Below, in pieces: positions 34,184 through 44,531 of a DNA stretch of 64,000 bases. Within the stretch, counting starts at the first letter, position 1. The number at the start of each line of letters is the position of its first letter. Location of the stretch: contig NZ_BMMD01000009.1 of assembly GCF_014645655.1 (NCBI RefSeq), forward strand, positions 62,001 to 126,000. Reading direction: 5' to 3'. The DNA is from Agromyces bauzanensis (GTDB taxonomy: Bacteria > Actinomycetota > Actinomycetes > Actinomycetales > Microbacteriaceae). The translations under genes were made by a program, and so were the position numbers. Below the pieces are notes generated by a model, which did not search any database, was not told the DNA's origin, and was given only the letters and a program-made list of their open reading frames with translations.

Positions 34184-35461
34184 TCAAACCCCCGATCCGG
34201 CGTGCGGCCCCGTGCGCTCACGCGCGGCCGGCGCCGCGAGCCCGGCGATCACCATGAGCACGAGGAGCGCGAGCAGCGCGTTGAGGATCCCGAACTGCTG
34301 CCCGAGGAATCCGAGGACGGGCGGCCCGACGAGGAACGCGCAGTAGCCGATGATCGCCACCGCACTCACGCGCGCCGCGGCCAGCCGCCGTTCGGGCACG
34401 TCGGCGGCGGCCGACATGCCCACGGGGAACCCGAGCGAGGCGCCGATGCCCCAGAGCACCGTGCCGACGATGAGCATCCACGGGTCGGTGCCGAAGATGA
34501 AGAGGGCGAGGCCGGCGACGCCCGTCGCGGCGAGCACGCGCAGCGTCGGCACGCGCCCGAACCGGTCGATCACGGGTCCGCCGAGGATCCGGGCGATGGT
34601 CATGGCGACCGTGAATACGGTGAACACCGCGGCGCCCGTCGTCGCGTCGTATCCGTGCCCGTCGACCACCGCGAGCGCGAGCCAGTCGTTTGCGCTGCCC
34701 TCGGCGAAGGCCATGCCGAGCATGATGACGCCGATGAGGAGCAGCCGCACGTCGGTCCAGACGGCGAGGCTCTCACGCACGCGCTGCCGAAGCGGAAGGT
34801 GCGGCGCATCCTCGCCCTCGTCGTGGTGGGGCGCCTGCGCCGGAACGAACCGCACGGCCACCACGACGGCCAGCGCGATGAGCAGCGCCATGGCGCCGAG
34901 GTGCCAGGAGAGCGGGATGCCGAGGGCGGATGCCGCGGCCGCGAGCCCGGCGCCGGCTACCGTGCCGAAGCTGAAGAAGGCGTGCATGAGCGGCATGAGC
35001 GTGCGGCCGATCTCGCGCTCCGCCTCAGCGCCCTCGACGTTCATCATGACGTCGACGGCGCCGTTGCCGAATCCGAAGAGCGCGAGGCCCGCGACCACGA
35101 GCAGCACCGACGAGATCGCCGAGCCGCCGAGTCCCACGAGCACGAGCCCGACCGAGACGACCGCCATCACCCCCGCCATGCCGACACGGGCACCGAGCCG
35201 GGCGAGCAGCCACGGCGCGGCGATGAGTCCCACGATGGAGGCGATCGAGCCGCTCAGGATGACGAATCCGACGCCCTGCGTGGTGAGCTCGGCGTGGTCG
35301 CGTATCGCCGGGATGCGCGCCATCCAGCTCGCCATGCTGAAGCCCGAGACGAAGAAGACCGCGAAGATCGCGTTCCGCCACGCGACGAGTTCGCGCCGCG
35401 TGCGGGGCTCGGTGGTCTGGCGCTCGGCCATGGCGGGTGCGGTGTCTCCGTACTGCGACAT
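34184..35461 (-). CDS. MFS transporter, sugar/fucose-type exporter or importer
   Basis: The protein has 425 residues and twelve predicted helices, with SGFSMASWMARIPAIRD near the start, a signature of the YbjJ/InaB branch of MFS. The substrate is not known; sugar or drug export has been suggested for relatives. Two adjacent TCGAATCGATTCGA palindromes precede it (35511-35539). The same palindrome controls the LacI-type gene at 38197, so that repressor is a plausible regulator. Confidence 0.8.
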   Translation of the reverse strand: MSQYGDTAPAMAERQTTEPRTRRELVAWRNAIFAVFFVSGFSMASWMARIPAIRDHAELTTQGVGFVILSGSIASIVGLIAAPWLLARLGARVGMAGVMAVVSVGLVLVGLGGSAISSVLLVVAGLALFGFGNGAVDVMMNVEGAEAEREIGRTLMPLMHAFFSFGTVAGAGLAAAASALGIPLSWHLGAMALLIALAVVVAVRFVPAQAPHHDEGEDAPHLPLRQRVRESLAVWTDVRLLLIGVIMLGMAFAEGSANDWLALAVVDGHGYDATTGAAVFTVFTVAMTIARILGGPVIDRFGRVPTLRVLAATGVAGLALFIFGTDPWMLIVGTVLWGIGASLGFPVGMSAAADVPERRLAAARVSAVAIIGYCAFLVGPPVLGFLGQQFGILNALLALLVLMVIAGLAAPAARERTGPHAGSGV

Positions 35462-35510
35462 TGCTGCCTCGTCGTCGAAGTCGGGCCCGGGGAGTGGCGG
35501 GGTCGGATGG

Positions 35511-35539
35511 TCGAATCGATTCGACTCGAATCGATTCGA
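35511..35539. promoter_or_regulatory. Double LacI-type operator before the MFS gene
   Basis: Two copies of the 14-base palindrome TCGAATCGATTCGA stand one base apart, together forming a nearly perfect 37-base palindrome. The site lies about 50 bases upstream of the MFS start. An identical copy stands before the LacI-family gene (38167-38180). Confidence 0.8.
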
Positions 35540-35813
35540 CCATGATACTGAGGGTGGCCCCGTCCTGCAAGCGGCGGATGCCGCCGGGACGGTCCAGCCC
35601 GCAGCGCGCGTGCGCGGTATCCGCTCGCCCGGGATCCCGGACCGGCCGTTCGCGCGTCACGGGCGCGCGGCATCCGCTCGCCCGGTGCGTCGCGACGCGG
35701 CATCCGCTCGGGCTCGTGACTACGATGTTCGGGTCACCTCGCGCGCGCCGTGACCGCGGTGTGCGAGCTCGGCGCCGCAGACCCCGCGGTGCCCGGACGA
35801 AACGGACCCGCCG

Positions 35814-36856
35814 ATGAAGGCCCTGTACAAACCCGCGCCCCGCGCCGGCCTGGAGTACGTCGCCCGTCCCGAGCCGGAGCCCGGTCCGGCCGAGGTGAGG
35901 ATCCGGTGCTCCGCACCGGCATCTGCGGCACCGACCTGCACATCGAGCGGTGGGACGACTGGGCCGCCGCCGGGATCCGGGCGCCGCTCATCCCCGGCCA
36001 CGAGTTCTCCGGCGAGGTCGTCGAGGTCGGCGAACCGGTGCACGACGTCGCCGTCGGCGATCGCGTCTCGGGCGAGGGCAACATCGTCTGCGGCATGTGC
36101 CGCAACTGCCGTGCCGGCCGGCGCCAGATGTGCATCCGCACCAAGGGCGTGGGCCTGCATCGCGACGGCGCCTTCGCGGAGTACGTCATCATCCCCGGCG
36201 AGAACGTCTGGGTGCATCACGCGGGCGTCGATCCCGACGTGGGCGCCATCTTCGACCCGTTCGGCAACGCCGTGCACACCGCGCTCGCCTTCTCGGTCGT
36301 CGGCGAGGACGTGCTCGTCACCGGCTGCGGGCCGATCGGCCTCATGTCGATCGCGGTCGCTCGCCACGTCGGCGCCCGGTTCATCGTCGCGAGCGACGTG
36401 AGTCCGGCGCGCCTCGAGCTGGCGGCGAAGATGGGGGCGGATGCCACGGTCGACGTGTCTCGCGAGCGGATCGCCGACGTGCAGCCTCGCCTCGGCATGC
36501 GCGAGGGATTCGACGTCGGCTTCCAGATGTCGGGGTCTGCGAAGGCACCGCCCGAGATGATCGAGAACATGAACCACGGCGGCCGCATCGCCCTGCTCGG
36601 GCTTCCGAGCGAGCCCCATGCCGTCGACTGGGCAAAGGTCGTCACGCACATGCTGACCCTGAAGGGCATCTACGGTCGCGAGATGTTCGAGACGTGGAAC
36701 TCGATGCGCGCCATGCTGCAGAACAGCGAGACGCTGCGCGCGAGCATCGCGTCGATCATCAGCAACCGCTACGCTACGCGCCAGTGGCGCGCCGCCTTCG
36801 ATGCCGCCGGGTCGGGCGGCGTCGGCGAGGTCATCCTCGACTGGACGGAGCTGTAG
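35814..36856 (+). pseudogene. tdh: L-threonine 3-dehydrogenase, frameshifted near the 5' end
   Basis: Threonine dehydrogenase oxidises threonine to 2-amino-3-ketobutyrate, which the adjacent kbl product splits to glycine and acetyl-CoA. The N-terminus MKALYKPAP is read from ATG 35814, but after EVRIR (about 35904) the frame is lost. The other frame then carries [18 protein letters not shown], the zinc and NAD parts ([34 protein letters not shown]) to the end. One G appears to be missing where CGGG would be expected (35905-35907). If real, the gene is dead or needs frameshifting; a single-base sequencing error is possible. It precedes kbl by 3 bases. Confidence 0.8.
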
Positions 36857-36859
36857 GAA

Positions 36860-38038
<1,179 letters not shown>

Positions 38039-38166
38039 CGTCCGGGGTTCGCGAGTCGCAGGAGCATCGTCGCGCCGCCCCGAGGGGCGCCGGCGTGTCG
38101 TCCGAATCGTCCTTCAACCGGTGAAGGGGCGCGGGTGAACGTGAGTGCGTCGGCGCCGGGGGCGGC

Positions 38167-38180
38167 TCGAATCGATTCGA
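38167..38180. promoter_or_regulatory. LacI-type operator before lacI-family gene
   Basis: TCGAATCGATTCGA is a perfect 14-base palindrome, followed by the half site GAATCGA (38186-38192). It is the same sequence as the double site before the MFS gene at 34184-35461. It lies 17 bases before the GTG, as expected for autoregulation. Confidence 0.8.
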
Positions 38181-38196
38181 CCGTAGAATCGAAGGC

Positions 38197-39273
38197 GTGA
38201 CCCGCGAACCCGCCACCACGACCAGTGCCATCATGCGCCCGACGCTCGCCGACGTCGCCGCCAAGGCCGGCGTGTCCGCGTCGACCGCGTCGCTCGCCTT
38301 CAGCGGCTCGGGTCCGGTGTCGGATGCCACGAAGGAGCGCGTGCTCGCCGCGGCCGCCGAGCTCGGCTACGGCGGGCCCGACCCGCGCGCCCGCTCGCTG
38401 CGCCGCGGTCGCTCGGGCATCGTGGCCGTCGTCCTGGCAGAACGCGTGCGGGCCGCATTCCTCGACCCCGTGAACATCCAGATGCTCGACGGCATCACCG
38501 AGGGCATCGCGCCGCTCGGCGCGGGCCTCCTGCTCCTCACCGACACGGGCGAGGAGGGCGGCAACGCCGTCGGCATCGAGAGCGCGCCGGTCGACGCCGT
38601 CGTGCTCATCGGCTGCAGCCCCCGCGTCGGCCGCTCCGTGGAGGTGCTGCGGCGCCGCGGCATCCCGTCGGTGGCGATCGAGGGCGCCGTCGGCGAGGAC
38701 ATCCCCGAGATCTCCATCGACAACCGCGAGGCGACACGGCGCGGTGCGGAGTACCTGCGGGACCTCGGTCACACGGACGTCGCGATCGTCACGCTTCCGT
38801 TCGACGCCGCCCGGACCCGCGGGCCGCTCACGCCCGAGCTCGAGCGCGGCAGCACGGCCGACACCGCGAGCGAGCGGCTGCGCGGTGCGCGCGACGTGTT
38901 CCCCGAGATCAGCGGCCGCGTCGCCGCGACGAGTTCCATCGAGGAGGGCCGCGAGGCGGGGAAGGTCCTGCTCACCGTTCCGGCGCACCGGCCGACCGCC
39001 ATCATCGCGCAGAGCGACCTGCTGGCGACGGGCGTCGTGCTCGCCGCCGAGGAGCTGGGGCTTTCGGTGCCCGGCGACCTCAGCGTGCTCGGCTTCGACG
39101 GCATCCGGGTCGACGGACTGCAGCACGACCTCACCACCCTCGAGCAGCCGTCGGTCGACAAGGGGCGCGCGGCCGGCGAGGCGGTCGTGAGCATGCTCGC
39201 CGGGGAGCCGCCCGCGTCGCGGTGCTTCACGAGCACGCTGCACGTGGGCGACACGACGGCTCCGCCGAGATGA
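38197..39273 (+). CDS. LacI-family transcriptional regulator
   Basis: The HTH of this 358-residue protein is in TLADVAAKAGVSASTASLAFS (residues 14-34), followed by the hinge around DPRARSLRRGRSGIVAVVL. The remaining part is a periplasmic-binding-protein-like effector domain (FLDPVNIQMLDGITEGI, then VLGFDGIRVDGL). The ligand cannot be read. The matching operator before its own gene and before the MFS transporter suggests that it represses both. GTG 38197 fits the operator position. Confidence 0.9.
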   Translation: MTREPATTTSAIMRPTLADVAAKAGVSASTASLAFSGSGPVSDATKERVLAAAAELGYGGPDPRARSLRRGRSGIVAVVLAERVRAAFLDPVNIQMLDGITEGIAPLGAGLLLLTDTGEEGGNAVGIESAPVDAVVLIGCSPRVGRSVEVLRRRGIPSVAIEGAVGEDIPEISIDNREATRRGAEYLRDLGHTDVAIVTLPFDAARTRGPLTPELERGSTADTASERLRGARDVFPEISGRVAATSSIEEGREAGKVLLTVPAHRPTAIIAQSDLLATGVVLAAEELGLSVPGDLSVLGFDGIRVDGLQHDLTTLEQPSVDKGRAAGEAVVSMLAGEPPASRCFTSTLHVGDTTAPPR

Positions 39274-39308
39274 CGGCGCAGGTCGGGGCTCGCTCGTAGG
39301 CTGGCGGG

Positions 39309-40529
39309 ATGACCCTCGACCTCGCCGCGGTCTACCGCGACCTGCACGCTCATCCCGAGCTCTCGTTCCAGGAGCACCGCACCGCTGGCATCGTCGCCGG
39401 CGCGCTCGACCAGCTCGGGCTGGCCGTCATGTCCGGCATCGCCGGCACGGGCGTCGTCGGCGTGCTCGAGAACGGCGATGGACCGACCGTACTGTTGCGC
39501 GCCGACATGGACGGGCTGCCCGTCGAGGAGGCGACCGGCCTGACCTACGCGAGCACCGCGCGCGGCACCGACCCCGATGGCAACGACGTGCCGGTCATGC
39601 ACGCCTGCGGCCACGACGTGCACGTCACCTGCCTCCTCGGGGCGACCGAGCGCCTCGTCGCCGAGAGTGCGTCCTGGTCGGGCACCCTCGTCGCGCTGTT
39701 CCAACCCGCGGAGGAATGGGGCGGCGGGGCGGAGGCGATGATCGCCGACCGGCTGTTCGACCGCGTGCCGAAGCCCGACATCGTGCTCGGCCAGCACGTC
39801 GCGCCCTTCCCCGCCGGGTTCGCCGGCGTCCGCTCCGGGCCCGCCATGGCGGGGGCCGACTCGCTCACGATCCGCCTGTACGGCACGGGCGGCCACGGCT
39901 CGCGGCCCGAGACCACGGTCGACCCGGTCTACCTGGCGGCATCCACGACGGTGCGCCTGCAGGGCATCGTCGCGCGAGAGGTGGCGGCGACGGATGCCGC
40001 GGTCGTCACGGTCGGCCAACTGCACGTGGGCACGAAGCACAACATCATCCCGTCGGAGGCGATGCTCGGCCTCAGCGTACGAAGCTTCGACGAGGTCGTG
40101 CGCGAGAAGGTGCTGGCGTCGATCGAGCGGATCGTCAGGGCCGAGGCCGCAGCATCCGGAGCCCCGAAGGAGCCCGAGATCGTGTACGACGAGCGATTCC
40201 CGGTCACCGTCAACGACCCGGCCGCGACCGAGCGCACGGCCGGCGCGCTGCGCGCCGCACTCGGCGCGGAGCGTGTCATCGACCCGGGCCCCGTCTCGGG
40301 CAGCGAGGACGTGGGAGTGCTGGCGTCGGCAGCCGGTGTTCCGCTGGTCTACTGGTTGCTCGGCGGAATGGATCCGTCGTTCTTCGGCGACGCGCTGCAG
40401 ACGGGGCGCATGCCGGACGACATCCCCTCGAACCACTCGCCGCACTTCGCGCCGCTCATCGAGCCCACGCTGTCCACGGGTGTCGCCGCCCTGGTGGCGG
40501 CCGCGAGGGAGTGGCTCGCGACGGACTGA
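39309..40529 (+). CDS. M20-family amidohydrolase
   Basis: This 406-residue protein has the M20D metal-binding pattern: ADMDGLPVEE near residue 65, MHACGHDVHVTCLLGATERL, then LFQPAEEWGGGAEAMI, and GGHGSRPETTVDPVYLA in the lid domain. Members remove acyl or amino groups from N-acyl amino acids and hippurate-like compounds. There is no signal peptide, so the enzyme is cytoplasmic. It follows the LacI gene by 35 bases and could share its transcript. The natural substrate is not known. Confidence 0.85.
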   Translation: MTLDLAAVYRDLHAHPELSFQEHRTAGIVAGALDQLGLAVMSGIAGTGVVGVLENGDGPTVLLRADMDGLPVEEATGLTYASTARGTDPDGNDVPVMHACGHDVHVTCLLGATERLVAESASWSGTLVALFQPAEEWGGGAEAMIADRLFDRVPKPDIVLGQHVAPFPAGFAGVRSGPAMAGADSLTIRLYGTGGHGSRPETTVDPVYLAASTTVRLQGIVAREVAATDAAVVTVGQLHVGTKHNIIPSEAMLGLSVRSFDEVVREKVLASIERIVRAEAAASGAPKEPEIVYDERFPVTVNDPAATERTAGALRAALGAERVIDPGPVSGSEDVGVLASAAGVPLVYWLLGGMDPSFFGDALQTGRMPDDIPSNHSPHFAPLIEPTLSTGVAALVAAAREWLATD

Positions 40530-40549
40530 GCGGCGGGCGGGCGGCCGGC

Positions 40550-41905
40550 TCAGGCCGGCGCGCCCGTCACCATCCACGCGCTGCCGCGGGCGCGCCACGA
40601 CAGGGTCGCCGCCCGCGCCGCGAGGTAGCCGAGGGCGAACGCGGCCATGAGCCACGCCGGACCGGCCGCGCCGGCGGGGGCGACCGCCACGACCCACAGC
40701 GCGAGGGGCACGAACGCGGCGAGGTTCACGAGGCCCGTCCACGCGAGGTATCGCGCGTCGCCCGCGCCGATCAGCACGCCGTCGAGCACGAACACGACGC
40801 CACCGAGCGGCGCCGAGATGCCGAGCACGACGAGCGTGGGCGGCAGCAGCGCCGCCACCTCGGACGAGCTCGTGAACACCGCGGGCACCACCCACGCGGT
40901 GGCGATGACGATCGCTCCGAGCACCGCCCCGCTCGCCGTGCCCCACTGCAGGCAGCGACGCAGCACCGCGCGCACCGACGCCAGGTCGCCCGCGCCCAGG
41001 CCGAGACCGATGAGGGCCTGCGCGGCGATCGCGAGCGCGTCGAGTGCGAACCCGATGGTGAAGTACAGCGTCATGGCCACCTGGAAGGCCGCGAGCTCGT
41101 TCGAGCCGAGCGACGTCGCCGCCCAGGTCGCGATGAGCAGCGCGGCGCGCAGGCTCACGGTGCGCAGGAACAGCCACCCGCCCGACGTCGCACCGCGCAG
41201 CACGCCCGCGTGGTGCGGCCATGGGCTCGCCCCGACCCGAGCGCCGTGCCGGGTGATCACGACGACATAGACGAACACCATGCCCCACTGCGCGACGACC
41301 GTGCCGATCGCCGACCCCGCGATGCCCCACCCGGCGACGTAGATGAAGACGTAGTTGAGGGCGACGTTCGCCGCGAACCCGATGCCGGCCACCCGGAGCG
41401 GCGTGCGGGTGTCCTGCAGCCCGCGCAGGAGGCCGGTCGCCGCGAACACCACGAGCATGGCCGGCAGGCCCGCCATCGAGATCGCGAGGTACGCGGATGC
41501 CTCGGCCGCGACGTCGGGGGGCGCCCCGAACGCGCCCACCAGCACGGGCGCGGCGAACCATCCGGCGACCGCGAGCACCACGCCGAGACCGAGTGCGAGC
41601 CACACGCCGTCGATGCCGGATGCGACCGCCCCGCGCTCGTCACCCGTGCCGAGCCGTCGCGCGACGGCCGGCGTCGTCGCGTAGGCGAGGAACACCATGA
41701 GCCCGATGATCGTCTGCAGGATCGCGCTCGCGAGCCCGAGCCCGGCGAGCGGCGTCGCGCCGAGGTGGCCGACCATGGCCGTGTCGGCGAGCAGGAAGAG
41801 CGGTTCCGCGACGAGCGCGCCCAGCGCGGGCACGGCGAGGCGCAGGATGTCGCGGTCGACCGCGCGGCGGGCGGCGGTGGTGCTCATGGTGCGCGGGCGG
41901 GGCAT
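40550..41905 (-). CDS. MATE-family efflux transporter
   Basis: The protein has 451 residues and twelve helices, with the MATE pattern ILRLAVPALGALVAEPLFLL near the start and LADTAMVGHLGATPLAGLGL shortly after. It is a DinF-type proton- or sodium-driven exporter of toxic compounds. ATG 41905 is preferred because AAGGGCTGAGCGG lies just upstream and it is 5 bases from the YccF stop; ATG 41887 is the alternative. The gene overlaps nothing and follows yccF on the same strand, so they form a unit. Confidence 0.88.
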   Translation of the reverse strand: MPRPRTMSTTAARRAVDRDILRLAVPALGALVAEPLFLLADTAMVGHLGATPLAGLGLASAILQTIIGLMVFLAYATTPAVARRLGTGDERGAVASGIDGVWLALGLGVVLAVAGWFAAPVLVGAFGAPPDVAAEASAYLAISMAGLPAMLVVFAATGLLRGLQDTRTPLRVAGIGFAANVALNYVFIYVAGWGIAGSAIGTVVAQWGMVFVYVVVITRHGARVGASPWPHHAGVLRGATSGGWLFLRTVSLRAALLIATWAATSLGSNELAAFQVAMTLYFTIGFALDALAIAAQALIGLGLGAGDLASVRAVLRRCLQWGTASGAVLGAIVIATAWVVPAVFTSSSEVAALLPPTLVVLGISAPLGGVVFVLDGVLIGAGDARYLAWTGLVNLAAFVPLALWVVAVAPAGAAGPAWLMAAFALGYLAARAATLSWRARGSAWMVTGAPA

Positions 41906-41909
41906 CCGC

Positions 41910-42284
41910 TCAGCCCTTGTCGACGATCTCCTTGCCGAGCGGCGCGAGCGAGACGGGGATGAGCTTGAAGTTCGCGATGCCGAGCGGGATGCCGATGATC
42001 GTGAGGCACAGCAGGATGCCGGTGAACAGGTGCTCGAGCGCGAGCCACCAGCCGGCGAGGATCACCCACGCCACGTTGCCGAGGAACGACCACGCGCCCG
42101 ACGTGGGCTTCGAGACGACCTCGCGACCGAACGGCCACGCGGCGTAGTAGGCGATTCGGAACGACGCGAGCCCCCACGGGATCGTGACGATGAGCACGCA
42201 CATGATGAGCCCGGCGACGACGTAGCCGATGAACAGCCAGACGCCCGCGAGCACGAACCAGATGATGTTCAGCACGGTGTTCAT
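41910..42284 (-). CDS. YccF-domain membrane protein
   Basis: This 124-residue protein carries two YccF repeats: IIWFVLAGVWLFIGYVVAGLIMC with TIPWGLASFRIAYYAAWPFGREV, and later AWVILAGWWLALEHLF with CLTIIGIPLGIANFKLIPVSLAPLG. It is an integral membrane protein with unknown role. ATG 42284 was chosen by family length and the GGAAG site; an ATG at 42296 is possible. Located upstream of the MATE gene on the same strand. Confidence 0.88.
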   Translation of the reverse strand: MNTVLNIIWFVLAGVWLFIGYVVAGLIMCVLIVTIPWGLASFRIAYYAAWPFGREVVSKPTSGAWSFLGNVAWVILAGWWLALEHLFTGILLCLTIIGIPLGIANFKLIPVSLAPLGKEIVDKG

Positions 42285-42337
42285 GTCGGCTTCCATCCAA
42301 TCACGTCGCACCGGCATCCGAGGTCTAGTGTGTCTCC

Positions 42338-43714
42338 GTGACCATTCGCGAGGGCCTGCGATCGGGTCGACGGATGCTCCGCCGCCGGTCGCTCTCGTTG
42401 CACCCGGCGCAGGCCGTCGTGGTCGGCTTCGCCGGCGCGATCCTGGCCGGCACGATCCTCCTGTGGCTGCCGGTCTCCTCGACGGACGGTCGCTCGCCGT
42501 CCCTCGTGGACGCCCTCTTCACCGCGACCTCCGCCGTCTGCGTCACCGGCCTCACGGTGCTCGACACACCGTCGGATTGGAGCCCGTTCGGCCAGGTGGT
42601 CATCATGCTGCTGATCCAGCTCGGCGGCCTCGGCATCATGATCTTCGCATCGCTCATCGGCCTCGTTCTGGCGCGCAAGATGAGCGTGCGCTCGAGGCTC
42701 AATACCGCCGCCGAGGCGAAGGCGGTGGGATTCGACGACGTGCGGGGCCTCGTGCGGGGCATCGTGCTCATCTCGCTGACGATCGAGGCCGCGACCTTCC
42801 TCCTGCTCTTCCCGAGGTTCCTGTTCGGCTATGGCTACGACCTCGGCGAAGCGGCCTGGCACGGGATGTTCCACGCGGTCTCGTCGTTCAACAACGCCGG
42901 CTTCGCGCTGTACACCGACAACCTCATGGGCTTCGTCGACGACCCGTTCATCTGCCTGCCCATCGCGGCCGCGGTCATCCTGGGCGGGCTCGGGTTCCCC
43001 GTGATCATGCAACTGCGCCGCGAGTTCCGCCAGCCGCTGCACTGGTCGATGAACACGAAGCTCGTGCTCTGGGCGACGTTCGTGCTGCTGGTCGGCGGCA
43101 CCGTCTACATCACCGCGATCGAGTGGGAGAACCCCGACACGCTCGGCGCCTTGGACCCCGGGGCGCGCCTGCTCGCCGGCTTCTTCCATTCCGTGCAGGC
43201 GCGCACCGCAGGCTTCAACTCCCTGGACATCGGCGCGATGCACGATGAGACGTGGCTCGGCATGGATGTGCTCATGTTCATCGGCGGCGGCCCGGCCGGC
43301 ACCGCCGGGGGCATCAAGGTCACGACCTTCGCGGTGCTCTTCTTCATCATCCTGACGGAACTGCGCGGCGAGGGCGCGGTGAACATCTTCGGCAAGAGGC
43401 TGTCGCGCGCGGTGCACCGCCAGGCGATCACGGTCGCGCTCATCGCGTTGGGCGCGGTCATGACCGGCGTCGTCGCGCTGATGTTCATCACGGGCCTCGA
43501 CCTCGACCGTGTGCTCTTCGAGGCGGTGTCGGCGTTCGGCACGGTCGGCTTGTCGACGGGCATCACCGCGCAGCTCCCCGATGCCGCGAAGCTCGTGCTC
43601 GTCGTCCTCATGTTCCTGGGCCGGCTCGGCCCGCTGACCCTCGGCTCGGCGATCGCGCTCCGCGAGCGCCGCATCCTGTATGAGTACCCGAAGGAAAGGC
43701 CCGCAATTGGCTAG
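42338..43714 (+). CDS. ktrB: Potassium uptake protein, TrkH/KtrB type
   Basis: This 458-residue protein is the pore subunit of a Ktr/Trk potassium transporter. The four selectivity-filter segments are AVCVTGLTV, FNNAGFAL, ARTAGFNSL and FGTVGLSTG, one in each repeat. The GGGPAGTAGGIKVTT loop is also typical. GTG 42338 begins the protein. Its 3' end overlaps or nearly touches the regulatory subunit gene, which indicates translational coupling. K+ uptake supports pH and osmotic balance. Confidence 0.93.
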   Translation: MTIREGLRSGRRMLRRRSLSLHPAQAVVVGFAGAILAGTILLWLPVSSTDGRSPSLVDALFTATSAVCVTGLTVLDTPSDWSPFGQVVIMLLIQLGGLGIMIFASLIGLVLARKMSVRSRLNTAAEAKAVGFDDVRGLVRGIVLISLTIEAATFLLLFPRFLFGYGYDLGEAAWHGMFHAVSSFNNAGFALYTDNLMGFVDDPFICLPIAAAVILGGLGFPVIMQLRREFRQPLHWSMNTKLVLWATFVLLVGGTVYITAIEWENPDTLGALDPGARLLAGFFHSVQARTAGFNSLDIGAMHDETWLGMDVLMFIGGGPAGTAGGIKVTTFAVLFFIILTELRGEGAVNIFGKRLSRAVHRQAITVALIALGAVMTGVVALMFITGLDLDRVLFEAVSAFGTVGLSTGITAQLPDAAKLVLVVLMFLGRLGPLTLGSAIALRERRILYEYPKERPAIG

Positions 43715-44405
43715 ATTCCCGATCTTCGGCGGCGACGTGTCGCGCCGCATCGCCGAAGCCGACTCGGTCGCCGTCATCGGCCTCGGCCGGTTCGGCCGTT
43801 CGCTCGCGCTCGAGCTCATGGCCAAGGGCACCGACGTGCTCGGCATCGACGCCGACGAGGAGATCGTGCAGGCGCTGAACGGCGTGCTCACGCAGGTGGT
43901 CCGCGCCGACTCCACCAAGGAGGAGGCGCTCCGTCAGCTCGCGGTCGACGAGTTCGACCGCGTCGTCGTCGCCATCGGCGACGACATCTCCGCGTCGATC
44001 CTCACGTGTTCGGTGCTGCTCGGCATGGGGGTGCCCGTCATCTGGGCGAAGGCGCTCGACGACCGCCACGGTCTCATCCTCGAGCAGCTCGGCGTGCAGC
44101 ACGTGATCTACCCCGAGAAGGACATGGGAAAACGTGTCGCGCACCTCGTGCGCGGCGCGGCGCTCGACTACATCGAGGTCGACCCCGGCTATGCGCTCGT
44201 GAAGGCGTCGGCTCCGGCGGTGCTGCTCGGCAAGCGCCTCGGCGACACCGGGCTCCGCCACGCCTACGGGGTCACGATCGCCGCCTTCAAGCGCGACGAC
44301 CAGGGCTGGACGAACGCCGATGCCGACACCGTGCTGGCCGCGGGCGACAAGATCCTCGTGGTCGGGCCCACCTCCTCGGCCGAGAACTTCGCGCAGCTGC
44401 GGTAG
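43707..44405 (+). CDS. ktrA: Potassium uptake regulatory subunit, TrkA/KtrA type (TTG start)
   Basis: This RCK-domain protein gates the KtrB pore in response to nucleotides. The NAD/ATP site is SVAVIGLGRFGRSLALELM. The second, C-terminal RCK domain begins near YIEVDPGYALVKASAPAVLLG. An upstream ATG at 43680 would lengthen the protein by nine residues inside ktrB, but GAAGGAAAGG (43690-43699) stands 7 bases before TTG 43707, so I prefer that start (232 residues). Confidence 0.88.
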   Translation: MARFPIFGGDVSRRIAEADSVAVIGLGRFGRSLALELMAKGTDVLGIDADEEIVQALNGVLTQVVRADSTKEEALRQLAVDEFDRVVVAIGDDISASILTCSVLLGMGVPVIWAKALDDRHGLILEQLGVQHVIYPEKDMGKRVAHLVRGAALDYIEVDPGYALVKASAPAVLLGKRLGDTGLRHAYGVTIAAFKRDDQGWTNADADTVLAAGDKILVVGPTSSAENFAQLR

Positions 44406-44531
44406 GGGATTCCGCCGCGGTCTCGTCGCGTGCCCGCGACGTCCCCGACCCCGACCCCGACGCTGCGAGTCGGCCCAGAGGCGCGCCGTCGCGGCATCCG
44501 CCTCGAGCCCTCGCCCACGTAGGCTGTGGGA

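Noticed and set aside
35540..35810. Arg-rich open frame upstream of tdh as a gene
   Set aside because: It consists of low-complexity GC-rich repeats (GCGGCATCCGCTCG three times) and has no family resemblance; it is promoter and spacer DNA.
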